The notes beneath the pieces are model-generated. The model worked only from the letters and a program-made list of their open reading frames with translations. It ran no database searches and was not told where the DNA came from. The position numbers and the translations under genes are program-made. Positions 7,823-18,256 of a stretch of 56,037 bases of DNA are shown here, in pieces. Every line of letters starts with the position of its first letter. Positions within the stretch are counted from its first letter, which is position 1. Source of the DNA: an uncultured Gammaproteobacteria bacterium (GTDB lineage: Bacteria; Pseudomonadota; Gammaproteobacteria; Pseudomonadales; Pseudohongiellaceae); assembly GCA_913054495.1 (NCBI GenBank), contig CAJXIY010000009.1:1-56037 (forward strand), written 5' to 3'.

Positions 7823-8443
7823 ATGAATCGCTCCTACGTCGTTGGACTTACCGGTGGCATCGGCAGTGGCAAGTCCACCGTCGCCGATGTTTTTGCTCAA
7901 CTGGGCGCCACTTCGATAGACGCCGACCTGCTCGCCCGGGAAGTGGTCGTCCCCGGGTCTGCCGCACTCAGCCGCATCGCCGAACATTTCGGCGACAGCA
8001 TCATCATGGAAGATGGATCGCTGCACCGACAGGCTCTTCGCGGCATAGTATTTTCAGATGCCCCTGAGAAAGACTGGCTGGAGAATTTGCTGCATCCGCT
8101 GATAGCCGAGCTAATGAAGTCTCGAATTTCCAGTTGTACCTCGCCCTATTGCCTGCTGGTTTCACCGTTGCTGCTGGAGACCGGGCAGCAGCAACTGGCA
8201 GACCGAATCCTGGTTGTGGATGTGAGTAAGGCAACCCAACTGGCGCGAACACTACTTCGGGATCGAGGTGATCCGGATACAATTAATGCGATCATCGCCT
8301 CCCAAATCGACAGACAGCAGCGCTTGCAAAGGGCCGATGACATTCTGGATAATGAAGCCGGCCTCGACGACCTCGATGCCCGGATCCATCGACTACATCA
8401 AAAATATCTGCGTCTCGCCGAGGAGTCCCGTGAATCGAACTGA
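7823..8443 (+). CDS. coaE: dephospho-CoA kinase
   Basis: Last step of CoA synthesis, ATP-dependent phosphorylation of the 3'-hydroxyl of dephospho-CoA. 206 residues starting at MNRSYVVGL, with the P-loop [12 protein letters not shown] at residues 8–19 and the family pattern '[11 protein letters not shown]' just after. I chose ATG 7823 because it matches family length; the frame is open further upstream into pilD. pilD–coaE–yacG is a conserved gammaproteobacterial cluster; the end overlaps yacG by 14 bases. Confidence 0.95.
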   Translation: MNRSYVVGLTGGIGSGKSTVADVFAQLGATSIDADLLAREVVVPGSAALSRIAEHFGDSIIMEDGSLHRQALRGIVFSDAPEKDWLENLLHPLIAELMKSRISSCTSPYCLLVSPLLLETGQQQLADRILVVDVSKATQLARTLLRDRGDPDTINAIIASQIDRQQRLQRADDILDNEAGLDDLDARIHRLHQKYLRLAEESRESN

Positions 8444-8624
8444 AACCAAAGTAGTTAGTTGCCCTAACTGCAAAAAACTGGTGCCATGGGTGGAGGCTAG
8501 CCAATACCGGCCATTCTGCAGTGAGCGCTGCAAGTTGATTGACTTCGGGGAATGGGCCACGGAAAAAAATCGACTGGCGGGTGAAGCCGTTTTTTCTGAT
8601 TCTGAAGAGGAACCCTTGCAGTAG
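8430..8624 (+). CDS. yacG: DNA gyrase inhibitor YacG, zinc-binding
   Basis: 64 residues beginning at GTG 8430, with AGGAG four bases upstream. Zinc ligands are C11, C14 (CPNC) and C30, C34 (CSERC), followed by '[13 protein letters not shown]', the signature of YacG. In E. coli YacG binds GyrB and blocks DNA binding. The acidic tail (SDSEEEPLQ) is typical. Translationally coupled to coaE. Confidence 0.93.
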   Translation: MNRTETKVVSCPNCKKLVPWVEASQYRPFCSERCKLIDFGEWATEKNRLAGEAVFSDSEEEPLQ

Positions 8625-8647
8625 ACCGGGGGATTCCTAACAGCTTG

Positions 8648-9361
8648 CTAAGGCAGGGGCGTTCCACTTATGGAAGGAATAGACATCCAGTAGAACTTGC
8701 TGCTGGGACTGTGCACTTCATTGTCCAGAAACACTAGCAGCAAATTTCCATCACGAGACAGTCTGATCTTCCTGATCTGCTCACCCTCGAGTAATCCCAA
8801 CTCGAATTCTTCGAGGATGAGGTGGGTGACCACATCGAAGAAATACAATTTTTCATTATCCGTCGCAATCAGGATAGTGCCGGCATTGTTAAACGTTGCA
8901 CTTACCGGAGAACTACCCAGAAACCACTCACCATCTATGTCGAAGTAGGCGACAGGGTTCATGTCCAGGATACTGAAATCATCGTTGCCGATCCGATTTC
9001 CGTTGGGACAGGAATAAGCGAGTCGACTGCCATCCGATGAGATACTGAAATCGGTGCAGGCACTGCCGACTTGCTGGTCAGTATCTTCAACGAACGACAG
9101 CACATTGCTTAGTGGATCAAAGTCAAACGTGGCGAGGTTTGAAGCCGTGGCAAGGAATACATGGTTTTGGAGCGGTTCGTATTCAATTCTGATCGGTTCT
9201 TCCAGTGGCAGGCTGTCATTGAGAAAATTGCCATCTCTGTCCATTAAGCCCAGCCACAAACCGGTGCTAGTGAATGGCAAATCGAGTTCCGGATCGACCC
9301 GGATATTGTCGAACATGATGGCAAATACATTGCCATCCTCACCTAAGGCCAGGTCCCTCAA
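8648..9361 (-). CDS. C-terminal segment of an interrupted exported beta-propeller protein
   Basis: 237 codons in the same frame as the segment at 9365–10369; only TAG (9365–9367) separates them, and the apparent start is a TTG lacking a clear ribosome-binding site. The sequence has repeated four-strand blade patterns ('DFSISSDGSRLAYSC', 'ATFNNAGTILIATDNEKLYFFDV', 'IRLSRDGNLLLVFLD') of a WD40/YVTN-like propeller. Ligand is unknown. Most likely not made unless the stop is read through. Confidence 0.5.
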   Translation of the reverse strand: MRDLALGEDGNVFAIMFDNIRVDPELDLPFTSTGLWLGLMDRDGNFLNDSLPLEEPIRIEYEPLQNHVFLATASNLATFDFDPLSNVLSFVEDTDQQVGSACTDFSISSDGSRLAYSCPNGNRIGNDDFSILDMNPVAYFDIDGEWFLGSSPVSATFNNAGTILIATDNEKLYFFDVVTHLILEEFELGLLEGEQIRKIRLSRDGNLLLVFLDNEVHSPSSKFYWMSIPSISGTPLP

Positions 9362-9364
9362 TGC

Positions 9365-10369
9365 CTAGCTATAGGTGTGACTAGCCAACCCACTGGTAAG
9401 TGTCTGAGTTATTCGATTCCAGCTGACCACGCCGGTATTCAGATCGAGGCGATAAAGACGTTCAGACTCTGGATGCGCGGTCATATAGACGGCGCCATTA
9501 ACATCGTCCAAGGTAAATTGATCGGGAACCGTATTAAATGTATAGGTAGCCCCGGTTGCGCCGCTTAGAATATTTCGCTCTACTACGCGATTTCGGATCG
9601 AATCGCCGACTAATACCCAACCATGACACAGGGGTACAAAATCCTGGGAGGGTTCTACGATTAGCCCACCGTCCAGCGTCGAGATGGGTGTTTCGGAGGG
9701 CCCGGCTTGTACGGGGCCCAGCGATATGGTTTCAAATAACCAAGGATTGCTCCCTTCTATATATTCGAGTCTGATCGCTATTTGTTCACCATTAAAGTCG
9801 ACACCGGGTAGATCCAGAATGCCAGAGTTGACTGAGTAAGTGGCTGCACTTGAGCCGTCGCCAACATCAGGCGGCTGAAACGCATCGCAGTCAAACAATT
9901 CGATCCCGGAAAGCGAAGGCCCACCAGCCTCGGGATCTGTAATCACGGCTGCGGTTAACTGATAGATTGATGCGTTGGGATCGATCAGACGCAACTGCAC
10001 GCTGGCCGAGCCCACCCCGGCGGCTTCGAGATCTGGTACTTCGAGTGTATGGCCATCGAAACTTGCCGTATCGTCAGCTACAGCAGGCGGTGCGCCAGAA
10101 GTAAATTCTAAGGAGAATGTGTCGAAAAACTTAGCTCCAGTCCACGCTGGAAATAAATTTTCTTCGATCGCACCCGGTGCCGTACGGCTGCTGATTCTAA
10201 ATCCTACAAACCGACTGCTGGACAAGGTTGAATTGACGGCGGCGGTCACGTCGATATCGAGTTGAGACAAGCCAGCCGCGTCAACTTCGGCTATGGGTAA
10301 AACAAAGCCAGCGGAATAATCTGTGTTTTCCACAATGCCGTTGTCGGCATAGAAAAATATTTCCAGCAC
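9365..10369 (-). CDS. middle segment of an interrupted exported beta-rich protein
   Basis: 334 codons. It continues a beta-sandwich begun in the upstream segment: 'LDIDVTAAVNSTLSSSRFVGFRI' resembles the DNRLRE/fibronectin-adjacent modules that carry extracellular sheets. It then enters a propeller region ('VLVGDSIRNRVVERNI', 'VNGAVYMTAHPESERLYRLDLNTGVVSW'). It is bounded by in-frame TAA (10382–10384) upstream and TAG (9365–9367) downstream and has only a GTG as possible start. Reading through both stops would give one protein of about 701 residues. Confidence 0.5.
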   Translation of the reverse strand: MLEIFFYADNGIVENTDYSAGFVLPIAEVDAAGLSQLDIDVTAAVNSTLSSSRFVGFRISSRTAPGAIEENLFPAWTGAKFFDTFSLEFTSGAPPAVADDTASFDGHTLEVPDLEAAGVGSASVQLRLIDPNASIYQLTAAVITDPEAGGPSLSGIELFDCDAFQPPDVGDGSSAATYSVNSGILDLPGVDFNGEQIAIRLEYIEGSNPWLFETISLGPVQAGPSETPISTLDGGLIVEPSQDFVPLCHGWVLVGDSIRNRVVERNILSGATGATYTFNTVPDQFTLDDVNGAVYMTAHPESERLYRLDLNTGVVSWNRITQTLTSGLASHTYS

Positions 10370-10381
10370 CGCGGCACCGTT

Positions 10382-10753
10382 TTAAGGATATACCACCTCA
10401 ATCGGCAGACTCAATATGGCACTGGAAACCGAAGTGACCGCAGCGAAATCAAATACCATCGCGGTTGCATCGATAAATAGGGTGCCGGTTACGGCCCAGC
10501 CTCCCGAGCTGACATAGCTGGCGTTTGTCGCACCTCCCACTTCTGGCAGGGGCGGGATGGGCTCTCCTTCCCCGGATTCCGCCAGGGGTGGATTTGCCTC
10601 CACCAGCACGGCGGTATCCACCAACACAGCGAAATCAGCATGGGCAATACCGAGGCTAAAAACCCCAGCGAAGCCGATCACTTTAGGAAGTTTTTGAAAG
10701 ATGCTGTTGATTGACATGAATACCCGGTCTATACGCATGGTTTTTGGATGCAT
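10382..10753 (-). CDS. N-terminal segment of an interrupted exported protein (signal peptide and start of beta-sandwich)
   Basis: 123 residues. A Sec signal peptide ends at about GIAHA-DFAV. The mature part is 'DTAVLVEANPPLAESGEGEPIPPLPEVGG...GTLFIDATAMVFDF', beta-rich and acidic. The frame stops at TAA (10382–10384), but the same frame continues seamlessly into 'NGAAVLEIFFYADNG'. Alternative Met codons exist at 10738 and 10717; the last gives the most compact signal peptide. Cell-surface or periplasmic location is inferred. Confidence 0.55.
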   Translation of the reverse strand: MHPKTMRIDRVFMSINSIFQKLPKVIGFAGVFSLGIAHADFAVLVDTAVLVEANPPLAESGEGEPIPPLPEVGGATNASYVSSGGWAVTGTLFIDATAMVFDFAAVTSVSSAILSLPIEVVYP

Positions 10754-11018
10754 CTAATGCTATTAAAACGTACATTTTCAACTAGTTAGCATAAATCTCA
10801 GCGAACGGCATCACAGAAATCACCTGCCACTAAAATTGCTTATCCACAGAGCTGTATCTGCCTGCGTAGGAAATACTTTATCACAAATAGCGCGAAATAA
10901 TTCCAATCTTCGGAAGGTTAAATCTATTTATATCAGCAAGTTGGAGGCAATGTTTGACTTTTTACCTAAAATAGATGGCGCTATCCGCGACTGGGGGCTT
11001 TCTCGCTTGCCGCTGGGT

Positions 11019-11960
11019 CTATAAAAATGTTTTGATGCCGGCGATGCCGTGACCACCGTGAAACCTGGCGGTATCACTGTCCGAGCGCCGTATACCCCCC
11101 AGCGCGTATACCGGCAGACTGACTTTGTCCGCCAGGGCCTGGAATTTGTCCCAGCCCAGTTGCTCGCCCTCGGCGTATTTTTCAGTGCGACAAACCGGGG
11201 ACAGTGACACGAAATCTGCCCCCAGTGCCTCCGCTTTACGTAACTCCTCGAGATTGTGGCAGGATGCGCTGAATAGAGCATCCTCCGTTATCGGTCGCTG
11301 CGTGAGCTGCTGCAGGCGACTGGCACTCGCATGAAAACCCGCCGCCGAACAGCGCTCGAGTAAGGCCGGGTCCTGATTCAATATCAAGTCCACGCCGCTG
11401 CCTTCGCAACTATCCCTGGCGCGTCGAAACCAGTCCAGGTATTGCGCGCTATCCAATTGGGTCTGCCGCAGCTGGATCAGCTTCAGGCCGCGTCCTATAA
11501 GCAGTTGCAATAAACTTTGCAATCTATCGAAACTGCTTACATCGGGGGTTATAGCGATCTCACGGGGCAGGGACAGGCACTTGATAATTTGCCCACTGGC
11601 AACAGGAAATTCCCGCTGCGGCAATGTCGGAATAGATCGCCATTCTACCGCCTGTCCTTCGAGACCTTTCGGCTCGCCAATGAACTGAGGGATGATCCAG
11701 ACATCCAGCAGCACGGATTTATCGCTGTAGTGGTAGAGGATTTTCTTCAATGGAGAACAGCGCAGAGGCGTGATTCCAAGCTCTTCTTCGAGTTCCCGCT
11801 TGAGTGCGCACTGTACGTCTTCGCCCGATTCCAGCTTGCCCCCAGGGAACTCCCACAGCCCACCCTGATGGCTATCCAGGTGGCGCCGGGAGATTAGCAC
11901 CTCGCCTGCTGCGTTAAGCAGGACACCGACGGCAACATGAATGGGGGAGGGAGTAGTCAA
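11019..11960 (-). CDS. Nudix hydrolase fused to a ThiE-like (thiamine phosphate synthase) domain
   Basis: 313 residues. Residues ~1–130 form a MutT-like Nudix domain with the box 'GGKLESGEDVQCALKRELEEE' + 'LGI'. Residues ~140–313 are a TIM-barrel thiamine phosphate synthase/TenI-like domain ('GLKLIQLRQTQLDSAQYLDWF', 'GFHASASRLQQL', 'GADFVSLSPVCRTEKY', 'VYALGGIRRSD'). This fusion occurs widely in gammaproteobacteria beside argJ–secA. The first domain is expected to sanitise oxidised nucleotides; the second is often catalytically uncertain. The start is TTG 11960 with GAGG four bases upstream, placed over the end of argJ. Confidence 0.92.
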   Translation of the reverse strand: MTTPSPIHVAVGVLLNAAGEVLISRRHLDSHQGGLWEFPGGKLESGEDVQCALKRELEEELGITPLRCSPLKKILYHYSDKSVLLDVWIIPQFIGEPKGLEGQAVEWRSIPTLPQREFPVASGQIIKCLSLPREIAITPDVSSFDRLQSLLQLLIGRGLKLIQLRQTQLDSAQYLDWFRRARDSCEGSGVDLILNQDPALLERCSAAGFHASASRLQQLTQRPITEDALFSASCHNLEELRKAEALGADFVSLSPVCRTEKYAEGEQLGWDKFQALADKVSLPVYALGGIRRSDSDTARFHGGHGIAGIKTFL

Positions 11961-11966
11961 ACGACC

Positions 11967-13175
11967 TCAAGTTCGATATTCGGCATTAATTTTAACATAG
12001 TCGTAGGAGAGATCGGAGGTCCATATGGTCTCGCTACAGTGTCCGCGGGCCAGCTTGATTTCGATGGTGATTTCTTGTTTATCCATCTCAATCTGGGCCA
12101 TTTCCTCGACATAATTCGGATCCAGCTCACCGTTGCTAATCAGGGACACATCCCCAAGCGTAATAGCGATAGCGTCCAGGGCTAAATCCTTCAGGCCCGA
12201 CCTGCCGACGGCGGCGAGAATCCTGCCCCAGTTTGGATCGGATGCAAAGAAGGCGGTTTTTACCAGCGGCGACTCCGCCACGGTATAGGCCACCTGCAGG
12301 CATTCTTCCGTAGAAGCGCCCTGCCTGACGCTGATGGTGATGAACTTCGTCGCCCCCTCGGCATCTCGAATCAAACCTGTTGCCAATTCCTGGAAGATTT
12401 GCCTCAGGGCCCGATCAAATTCCTCATTCACGGAATTATTGCCTGCATCTATCTGCACCTGGCTGTGACCGGTTGCTACCAGCATGCAACTGTCGTTGGT
12501 GGAGGTATCACCATCGACCGTTATCCGGTTAAAGGAGTGAGAAACCGCCTGCGCCAGTTTCTGCTCGAGGAGTTCCTGATGAATCTGCGCGTCCGTGAAA
12601 ACAAATGCCAGCATGGTGGCCATGTCGGGCTTAATCATACCGGACCCCTTCGCCATGCCGGTGATTGTCACCGACTTGCCGTCGAGCTCAATTTGAGTCG
12701 AGGCTAGTTTGGGCCGTGTGTCGGTGGTTAAAATTCCCGTCGCCGCTTGCAGCCAATTGCTGGCAGAGAGTTTATCGATTGCCTCGGGCAGGCCGGATTC
12801 TATTTTGTCCACTGGTAGCGCTTCGCCGATGACACCGGTTGAAAAAGGCAGCACCGAGCTGGCTTGCACTTCGGCAAGCTTCGCTAGCGTCTGGCAACAT
12901 CGCAAGGCATCCTCACGCCCAGTCGCTCCAGTCCCCGCGTTGGCGTTGCCAGTATTAATCAGAAAATAACTGCTGGTCGTAGCCTGTAAATGTTTCCGTG
13001 CCAGTAACACCGGCGCCGCGCAGAATGCATTTTGGGTAAACACACCGGCAACAGCAGCACCGAGTGCAATTTCAATCAGCACCAGGTCGAGGCGATCCGC
13101 GTAGCGGATATTGCTCGCGACTGCCGCCAGTCGTACGCCGGCTACTTCATAAAAACTGTTCGCGTTTATATCCAT
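11967..13175 (-). CDS. argJ: bifunctional glutamate N-acetyltransferase / ornithine acetyltransferase
   Basis: Arginine biosynthesis: recycles the acetyl group from N-acetylornithine to glutamate. 402 residues. The self-cleavage site is visible in 'KGSGMIKPDMATMLAF' (cleavage before the Thr of AT-ML, making alpha and beta chains). Other landmarks are 'FLINTGNANAGTG' near the N-terminus and 'DPNWGRILAAVGRSG' near the C-terminus. It lies ten bases after secA and six before the Nudix/ThiE gene, all in one direction. Confidence 0.95.
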   Translation of the reverse strand: MDINANSFYEVAGVRLAAVASNIRYADRLDLVLIEIALGAAVAGVFTQNAFCAAPVLLARKHLQATTSSYFLINTGNANAGTGATGREDALRCCQTLAKLAEVQASSVLPFSTGVIGEALPVDKIESGLPEAIDKLSASNWLQAATGILTTDTRPKLASTQIELDGKSVTITGMAKGSGMIKPDMATMLAFVFTDAQIHQELLEQKLAQAVSHSFNRITVDGDTSTNDSCMLVATGHSQVQIDAGNNSVNEEFDRALRQIFQELATGLIRDAEGATKFITISVRQGASTEECLQVAYTVAESPLVKTAFFASDPNWGRILAAVGRSGLKDLALDAIAITLGDVSLISNGELDPNYVEEMAQIEMDKQEITIEIKLARGHCSETIWTSDLSYDYVKINAEYRT

Positions 13176-13184
13176 ACTAATCGG

Positions 13185-15941
13185 CTATAGACGGCCGTGG
13201 CAGGTCTTGTATTTCTTTCCGGACCCACAGGGACAAGGTTCATTTCTACCTACCTTCGGTGTCTCCCGTCGCAACGGCTGCTGGCGCTGTGCGGCCTCGG
13301 CTGCCGCCGGGGATTCGGCCGACTCAGCCTTGGCGAGCGCAGAGACCGCCTGGTGCTGGTAGCTGACTCTATCCCTGACTCTTTCCTGTTCGCGCTGGCG
13401 CTCGATTGCATCTGCTTCATCTTCCTGGCGGATTTTGACATGACTCAACACTTTAGTGACTTCATGCTGCAGATTCATCATCAATTCCTGAAACAGGGCG
13501 AATGCCTCGCGCTTGTATTCCTGCCGTGGATTCTTGCCGCCATAACTGCGCAGGAATATACCCTGTCGAAGATGATCCATGGTGGCAAGATGGTCCTTCC
13601 ATAAACCATCCAGTATCTGTAATGTAATCTGTTTTTCGAACAGACGCATCTTGTCACCAACAATGGCGCATTTCTCTTGATATTCCTTGGCCAGCACTTC
13701 AACAATTTTTATCTTTAGCTGTTCCTCATAAAGCTGATCATCTTCATCTAACCAGGATTGCAACGCCTGCTTGGTGCCAAACCCGGTTTCGATGGCCTGC
13801 TCTAATCCCTCTACATCCCATTGTTCAGGGATACTCTGGGGTGGCATGTAGTCGTCTACCAATTTATCGACGACTTCTTCGCGCATATCGCTCAACAACT
13901 CTGATACATCATCACTGGCCAACAATTCGTTACGCTGACGATAAATTATCGTGCGTTGATCGTTCGCCACGTTGTCATATTCGAGCAATTGTTTACGGAT
14001 ATCGAAGTTACGCCCTTCTACCTTGCGTTGGGCTTTTTCTATCGAACGTGTGACCATGCCGTGTTCAATCGCTTCACCCCGTTCCATTCCCAGGCGACGC
14101 ATGAAATTTTTAACACCGTCGGTGGCGAATATTCGCAGCAAGTTATCTTCCATAGACAAATAAAATCTTGAATAACCCGGGTCGCCCTGGCGTCCGGAAC
14201 GCCCCCGTAACTGGTTGTCAATACGCCGCGACTCATGGCGTTCCGTGCCGATTATGTGCAGACCACCGGCGGCGATCACCTGATCATGTCGCTGCCGCCA
14301 GGCAGTCATTATTTTTTGCACTTCGTTCTCGCTGGGATTATCGAGTTCGGCGATTTCGGCTTCCCATTTACCGCCAAGTACAATATCGGTGCCACGGCCA
14401 GCCATGTTGGTAGCGATGGTTACGACGCCGGGCCGACCGGCCTCGGCGATTATCTGGGCTTCCTTTTCATGGAATTTCGCATTCAATACTTCATGCTTGA
14501 TTTTTTTCTTGGTTAAAAATGCCGACAGTATTTCCGATGTATCAATCGATGCGGTGCCAACTAAAATGGGGGCCCCCTTGGCGCTGAGCTCGGTAATGTC
14601 TTTCACTATGGCTTCAAATTTTTCTTCCATCGTCAGATAAATCAAATCATTGGCGTCGTCCCTTATCATCGGCATATTGGTTGGGATAACAACGACATTC
14701 AGTCCGTAAATTTCGCTGAATTCATAGGCCTCTGTATCGGCGGTACCGGTCATACCGGAGAGGGTATTGTAGAGCCGAAAATAATTCTGGAAAGTGGTCG
14801 AAGCCAGGGTCTGGCTTTCACTTTGAATTTCCAGCCTTTCTTTTGCTTCCAGCGCCTGGTGCAAGCCTTCCGATAGTCGGCGACCCTCCATGGTTCGACC
14901 CGTGTGCTCATCGATTAATACGATGTGTTTGTTCTGAACAATGTACTCAACATCCCTGTGAAAGAGGTAGTGGGCCTTTAAAGCCACGTGTACATGGTGC
15001 AACAGCGACAAATTTGTCGCTGAATACAGGGACTCTCCATCCAGCAATAATTTCTTTTGAATCAACAGATCTTCAACGAACTCATGACCTGCTTCCGTCA
15101 ATTCTACCTGACGGCTTTTCTCATCGACGGTGAAATGTCCCGATTCTTCCGGCACATAGTTCTTATCCATCATCTCCATCTTGGTCTTTTCTTGTTTGAC
15201 ACCCTTCTCCATGCGCGGAACAAAATTATCGATCGCCAGGTAAAGTTTGGAGCTGTCTTCTGCGGCACCCGAAATAATCAGAGGCGTCCTGGCCTCATCG
15301 ATCAGAATCGAATCCACCTCATCGACGATGGCAAAATTCAACTCGCCCTGCATTTTGTCGTCGAGTCGAAATGCCATGTTGTCGCGCAGGTAATCGAATC
15401 CGAATTCATTGTTGGTGCCATAGATAATCGAGCACTGATAAGCCGCCTTCTTCTCTTCTGGACTTTGCCCGGACTTAATAATGCCAACGCTTAAACCGAG
15501 AAATTCGTAGATAGGACGCATCCAGTTCGCATCGCGATCCGCAAGATAATCATTCACCGTGACAATATGCACACCCCTCCCGGTAAGGCCATTCAGATAT
15601 GCCGGTAATGTTGCCATCAGAGTCTTGCCTTCACCGGTTCTCATTTCAGAAATACTGCCTTCGTGCAGCACTATGCCGCCGATCATCTGCACATCGAAAG
15701 GGCGCAGCTGCATGGTCCGCTGGCTTGCCTCTCGCACCACGGCGAAGGCCTCGGGCAAGATGGCATCGAGAGATTCTCCTGACTCGTATCGCTGCCTGAA
15801 TTCGTCTGCTTTGTGCTTGAGTTCATCATCAGACAGAGACGCGGTCGGCTCCTCAAATTTATTAATGATCGCGACCGTACGTTCGGTTTTCTTCAGCTTT
15901 CTGGAGTTGCTGCTACCAAATATTTTGCTAAGTATATTCAT
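13185..15941 (-). CDS. secA: preprotein translocase ATPase SecA
   Basis: 918-residue motor of the Sec export pathway, peripheral on SecYEG. Walker A is '[17 protein letters not shown]', the DEAD-like motif is '[19 protein letters not shown]', and '[25 protein letters not shown]' is the helicase-type motif VI. The C-terminal zinc tail '[19 protein letters not shown]' binds SecB and lipids. No secM-like arrest gene precedes it; instead an M23 peptidase gene is upstream, as in Pseudomonas. Confidence 0.98.
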   Translation of the reverse strand: MNILSKIFGSSNSRKLKKTERTVAIINKFEEPTASLSDDELKHKADEFRQRYESGESLDAILPEAFAVVREASQRTMQLRPFDVQMIGGIVLHEGSISEMRTGEGKTLMATLPAYLNGLTGRGVHIVTVNDYLADRDANWMRPIYEFLGLSVGIIKSGQSPEEKKAAYQCSIIYGTNNEFGFDYLRDNMAFRLDDKMQGELNFAIVDEVDSILIDEARTPLIISGAAEDSSKLYLAIDNFVPRMEKGVKQEKTKMEMMDKNYVPEESGHFTVDEKSRQVELTEAGHEFVEDLLIQKKLLLDGESLYSATNLSLLHHVHVALKAHYLFHRDVEYIVQNKHIVLIDEHTGRTMEGRRLSEGLHQALEAKERLEIQSESQTLASTTFQNYFRLYNTLSGMTGTADTEAYEFSEIYGLNVVVIPTNMPMIRDDANDLIYLTMEEKFEAIVKDITELSAKGAPILVGTASIDTSEILSAFLTKKKIKHEVLNAKFHEKEAQIIAEAGRPGVVTIATNMAGRGTDIVLGGKWEAEIAELDNPSENEVQKIMTAWRQRHDQVIAAGGLHIIGTERHESRRIDNQLRGRSGRQGDPGYSRFYLSMEDNLLRIFATDGVKNFMRRLGMERGEAIEHGMVTRSIEKAQRKVEGRNFDIRKQLLEYDNVANDQRTIIYRQRNELLASDDVSELLSDMREEVVDKLVDDYMPPQSIPEQWDVEGLEQAIETGFGTKQALQSWLDEDDQLYEEQLKIKIVEVLAKEYQEKCAIVGDKMRLFEKQITLQILDGLWKDHLATMDHLRQGIFLRSYGGKNPRQEYKREAFALFQELMMNLQHEVTKVLSHVKIRQEDEADAIERQREQERVRDRVSYQHQAVSALAKAESAESPAAAEAAQRQQPLRRETPKVGRNEPCPCGSGKKYKTCHGRL

Positions 15942-16047
15942 GATGTTTATCTGGATATTGGATCTGACATGGTTGTTTATTATCGCGCATCAATCGATAA
16001 ATCGATGAATGCACGACCTGAGAACACTAAACTTTCTGGAGAGGAAT

Positions 16048-16977
16048 CTATCTTACGGTGCGATGAATATAGGCGGCTGGATCCACGACCCTGCCATTTT
16101 TGTAGACTTCGAAGTGGACGTGGGGTCCCGTGGTTCTGCCGGTGGAGCCCACCAGGGCGATGTTCTGACCTTTCTTGACGATATCGCCGACATCTACCAG
16201 CAGTTTTTCGGCATGGGCGTAACGGGTGGCGTAACCATTGCCATGATTAACCTCAACCATGAGCCCATAATCAGACCTCGGGCCCGACCAGGTTACCACG
16301 CCGGCTGCGACGGTATTGATATCCGAACCCGCACGACCGGTGCTGAAATCCAGTCCGGTGTGAAATGTGAGGCGACCGGTAAAGGGATCGAGGCGTTGAC
16401 CAAATCTGGAAACCAGCCAACTCCGCGCCACTGGCCGTCCAGCTACGAATACATCGGACCGTATCTTGCGGTCCACCATAAGCCCTTCGAGGATCTCCAA
16501 CTGCTGCTGGCGATCTTCCAGCTGTCTCTCTAATTGCGCCACCGCATTGCTGAAACTCGCGGAGGTGTAGGGTACGGAGCTCCCCGTGCTCGGACCGCCG
16601 ATAGCGATGGGCTGGCTAAAATCGAATTCACCATTGTCAAGATTGGCTATGGAAGTGATGCGTTCGCCCACCGCATCCAGACGCACCAGTCGCGCCTGCA
16701 GCGTGGCGAGCCTGAGCGTCAAAGCTTCCAACTGTTGCTCTGACTCCAATTTGATGCTCTCGAGCTGCTCGGATTGCAATTTGATTTGACGATCCCAATT
16801 TTGAGCGGCTTCCTCGGTAACAATCGGGGATTCCTGGGAGACGGCGAGCTGGTAGCCAAAATAACCCAGCGCAACGGGTGCGCCCAGAAAACAGACGGAA
16901 AGCAGGCCTTTCAGCCAACCCTTGAGGACGATGGTTTTCGTGTGACCGTGACGTTGGTCGACCAGAATAACTTTCAT
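16048..16977 (-). CDS. membrane-anchored M23 (LytM-type) peptidase with coiled coil
   Basis: 309 residues: cytoplasmic N-terminus, one membrane segment (~22–44), a coiled-coil region (~55–105), then a C-terminal LytM/M23 domain (~190–305). The metallopeptidase ligands look intact: H and D in 'FHTGLDFST', and H in 'GPHVHFEVY' with the 'YAHAEKLLVDVGD' core. It probably cuts peptide crosslinks in peptidoglycan or regulates other hydrolases. The location between lpxC and secA is conserved in Pseudomonas-like genomes. Confidence 0.9.
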   Translation of the reverse strand: MKVILVDQRHGHTKTIVLKGWLKGLLSVCFLGAPVALGYFGYQLAVSQESPIVTEEAAQNWDRQIKLQSEQLESIKLESEQQLEALTLRLATLQARLVRLDAVGERITSIANLDNGEFDFSQPIAIGGPSTGSSVPYTSASFSNAVAQLERQLEDRQQQLEILEGLMVDRKIRSDVFVAGRPVARSWLVSRFGQRLDPFTGRLTFHTGLDFSTGRAGSDINTVAAGVVTWSGPRSDYGLMVEVNHGNGYATRYAHAEKLLVDVGDIVKKGQNIALVGSTGRTTGPHVHFEVYKNGRVVDPAAYIHRTVR

Positions 16978-17098
16978 AATTACACGTTGTCTAAACTAGG
17001 CTGTTACAGCAATTGGGGCCAATGCAGGAATTATCAAGGCCTAGGGAACCTCTGATTTATTTCTATAAGAAACAGAGTCTTAGGGATGTACCAGCTAT

Positions 17099-18010
17099 CT
17101 AGGTCGCCAGCACGGGTTTCATGTAGGAAATAGGTATATTGGTTTCGCTATCGAAACTGACAATTTCCCAATCATCTTCATTAACTTCGAGTATTCTTAA
17201 TAAAGCATTATTGAGAGCATGTCCAGATTTATGTCCCTTGAACTCGCCAATCAGGCTATTGCCCAGGAGATATAAATCACCAATAGAATCAAGGATTTTG
17301 TGCTTCACGAATTCATCTTCGTAGCGCAAACCGTCTTCGTTCAGAACCTTGTAATCACCGACGGCAATGGCGTTATCCATACTTGCGCCAAGCGCCAGGT
17401 TGCGATTTCTGAGTTCTTCGAACTCATGCATGAATCCGAAGGTCCTGGCACGACTTACTTCTTTGACGAAGGAGGTGGTGGAGAAGTCGATAGTTGCGCT
17501 GGTGGTGTGCTTCTTATAAACGGGATGGTCATAGAGTAATGTGTAGCTTACCTTGAAGCCATCGAACGGCTCCAGACTCACCCACTTGTCCCCCTGTTCG
17601 AGTCTGATGGGGCGCTTAATTCTAATAAATTTTTTCAGTTCCGACTGTTCCTCTATACCCGCGGACTGAATCAAAAACACGAAGGGCCCAGCACTACCGT
17701 CCATTATAGGGACTTCGGGCGCGCTCACATCGACATAAGCATTATCGATTCCCAGGCCGGACATGGCAGACATCAAATGTTCTACCGTAGAAATTCGAAC
17801 CCCATCCTTGACCAGGGTGGTCGACAGGTTGGTCTCTCCAACGTTGCAGGTCCGGGCCTCGATTTGCACCGTCGGATCCAGGTCGATGCGGGTGAAGATA
17901 ATGCCTGAGTTGACTGGAGCGGGTCGTAGGGTGAGATACACTTTCTCACCGGTGTGCAGGCCAACACCTGTGGCCCGAATGACATTCTTGAGTGTTCTTT
18001 GCAGTAGCAT
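17099..18010 (-). CDS. lpxC: UDP-3-O-acyl-N-acetylglucosamine deacetylase
   Basis: First committed step of lipid A synthesis, cytoplasmic zinc enzyme. Starting at ATG 18010 (MLLQRTLKN) it has ~303 residues, the usual size; the frame is open further upstream but homologous sequence begins here. Zinc ligands are in '[16 protein letters not shown]' (His) and '[15 protein letters not shown]' (His and Asp). In E. coli LpxC is degraded by FtsH through its C-terminal tail. Last gene of the conserved mraZ–lpxC run. Confidence 0.96.
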   Translation of the reverse strand: MLLQRTLKNVIRATGVGLHTGEKVYLTLRPAPVNSGIIFTRIDLDPTVQIEARTCNVGETNLSTTLVKDGVRISTVEHLMSAMSGLGIDNAYVDVSAPEVPIMDGSAGPFVFLIQSAGIEEQSELKKFIRIKRPIRLEQGDKWVSLEPFDGFKVSYTLLYDHPVYKKHTTSATIDFSTTSFVKEVSRARTFGFMHEFEELRNRNLALGASMDNAIAVGDYKVLNEDGLRYEDEFVKHKILDSIGDLYLLGNSLIGEFKGHKSGHALNNALLRILEVNEDDWEIVSFDSETNIPISYMKPVLAT

Positions 18011-18223
18011 AGGTTTATGTGGACCTTTTCTTATCCTGGGCGTAGTCGGGACACGAAGCCATTGTTGACATGGTGCCAAAACGACATCTTATCTTCCCAC
18101 GAGGGCTACCATGGAGCCTCTCAACACATCAGCAGACCGGACAATCGGCACAGTTCCCGACTCAGACAACCGTTTCTGCAGCAAAACTGCCGCATAGTAT
18201 CAAATATGGGAGCAGAACCCAAT

Positions 18224-18238
18224 AACTGGGTGCCAGTT
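18224..18238. repeat. short perfect inverted repeat between ftsZ and lpxC
   Basis: AACTGG–GTG–CCAGTT, a six-base-pair perfect stem just downstream of ftsZ on the minus strand. There is no T-run, so it is not a standard terminator; it could stabilise or attenuate the ftsZ–lpxC transcript. Confidence 0.3.
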
Positions 18239-18256
18239 GTCCCTGCTTGCAATCCC

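Noticed and set aside
8648-10753. Stop-codon reassignment or programmed recoding as explanation for in-frame TAA/TAG
   Set aside because: All intact genes in the window end at TAA, TAG or TGA at family-typical positions and no recoding element was seen near these stops; nonsense mutation or sequence error is simpler.
10836-11024. 62-codon frame upstream of the exported propeller gene
   Set aside because: It runs into the end of the Nudix/ThiE gene on the other strand and has no motif.
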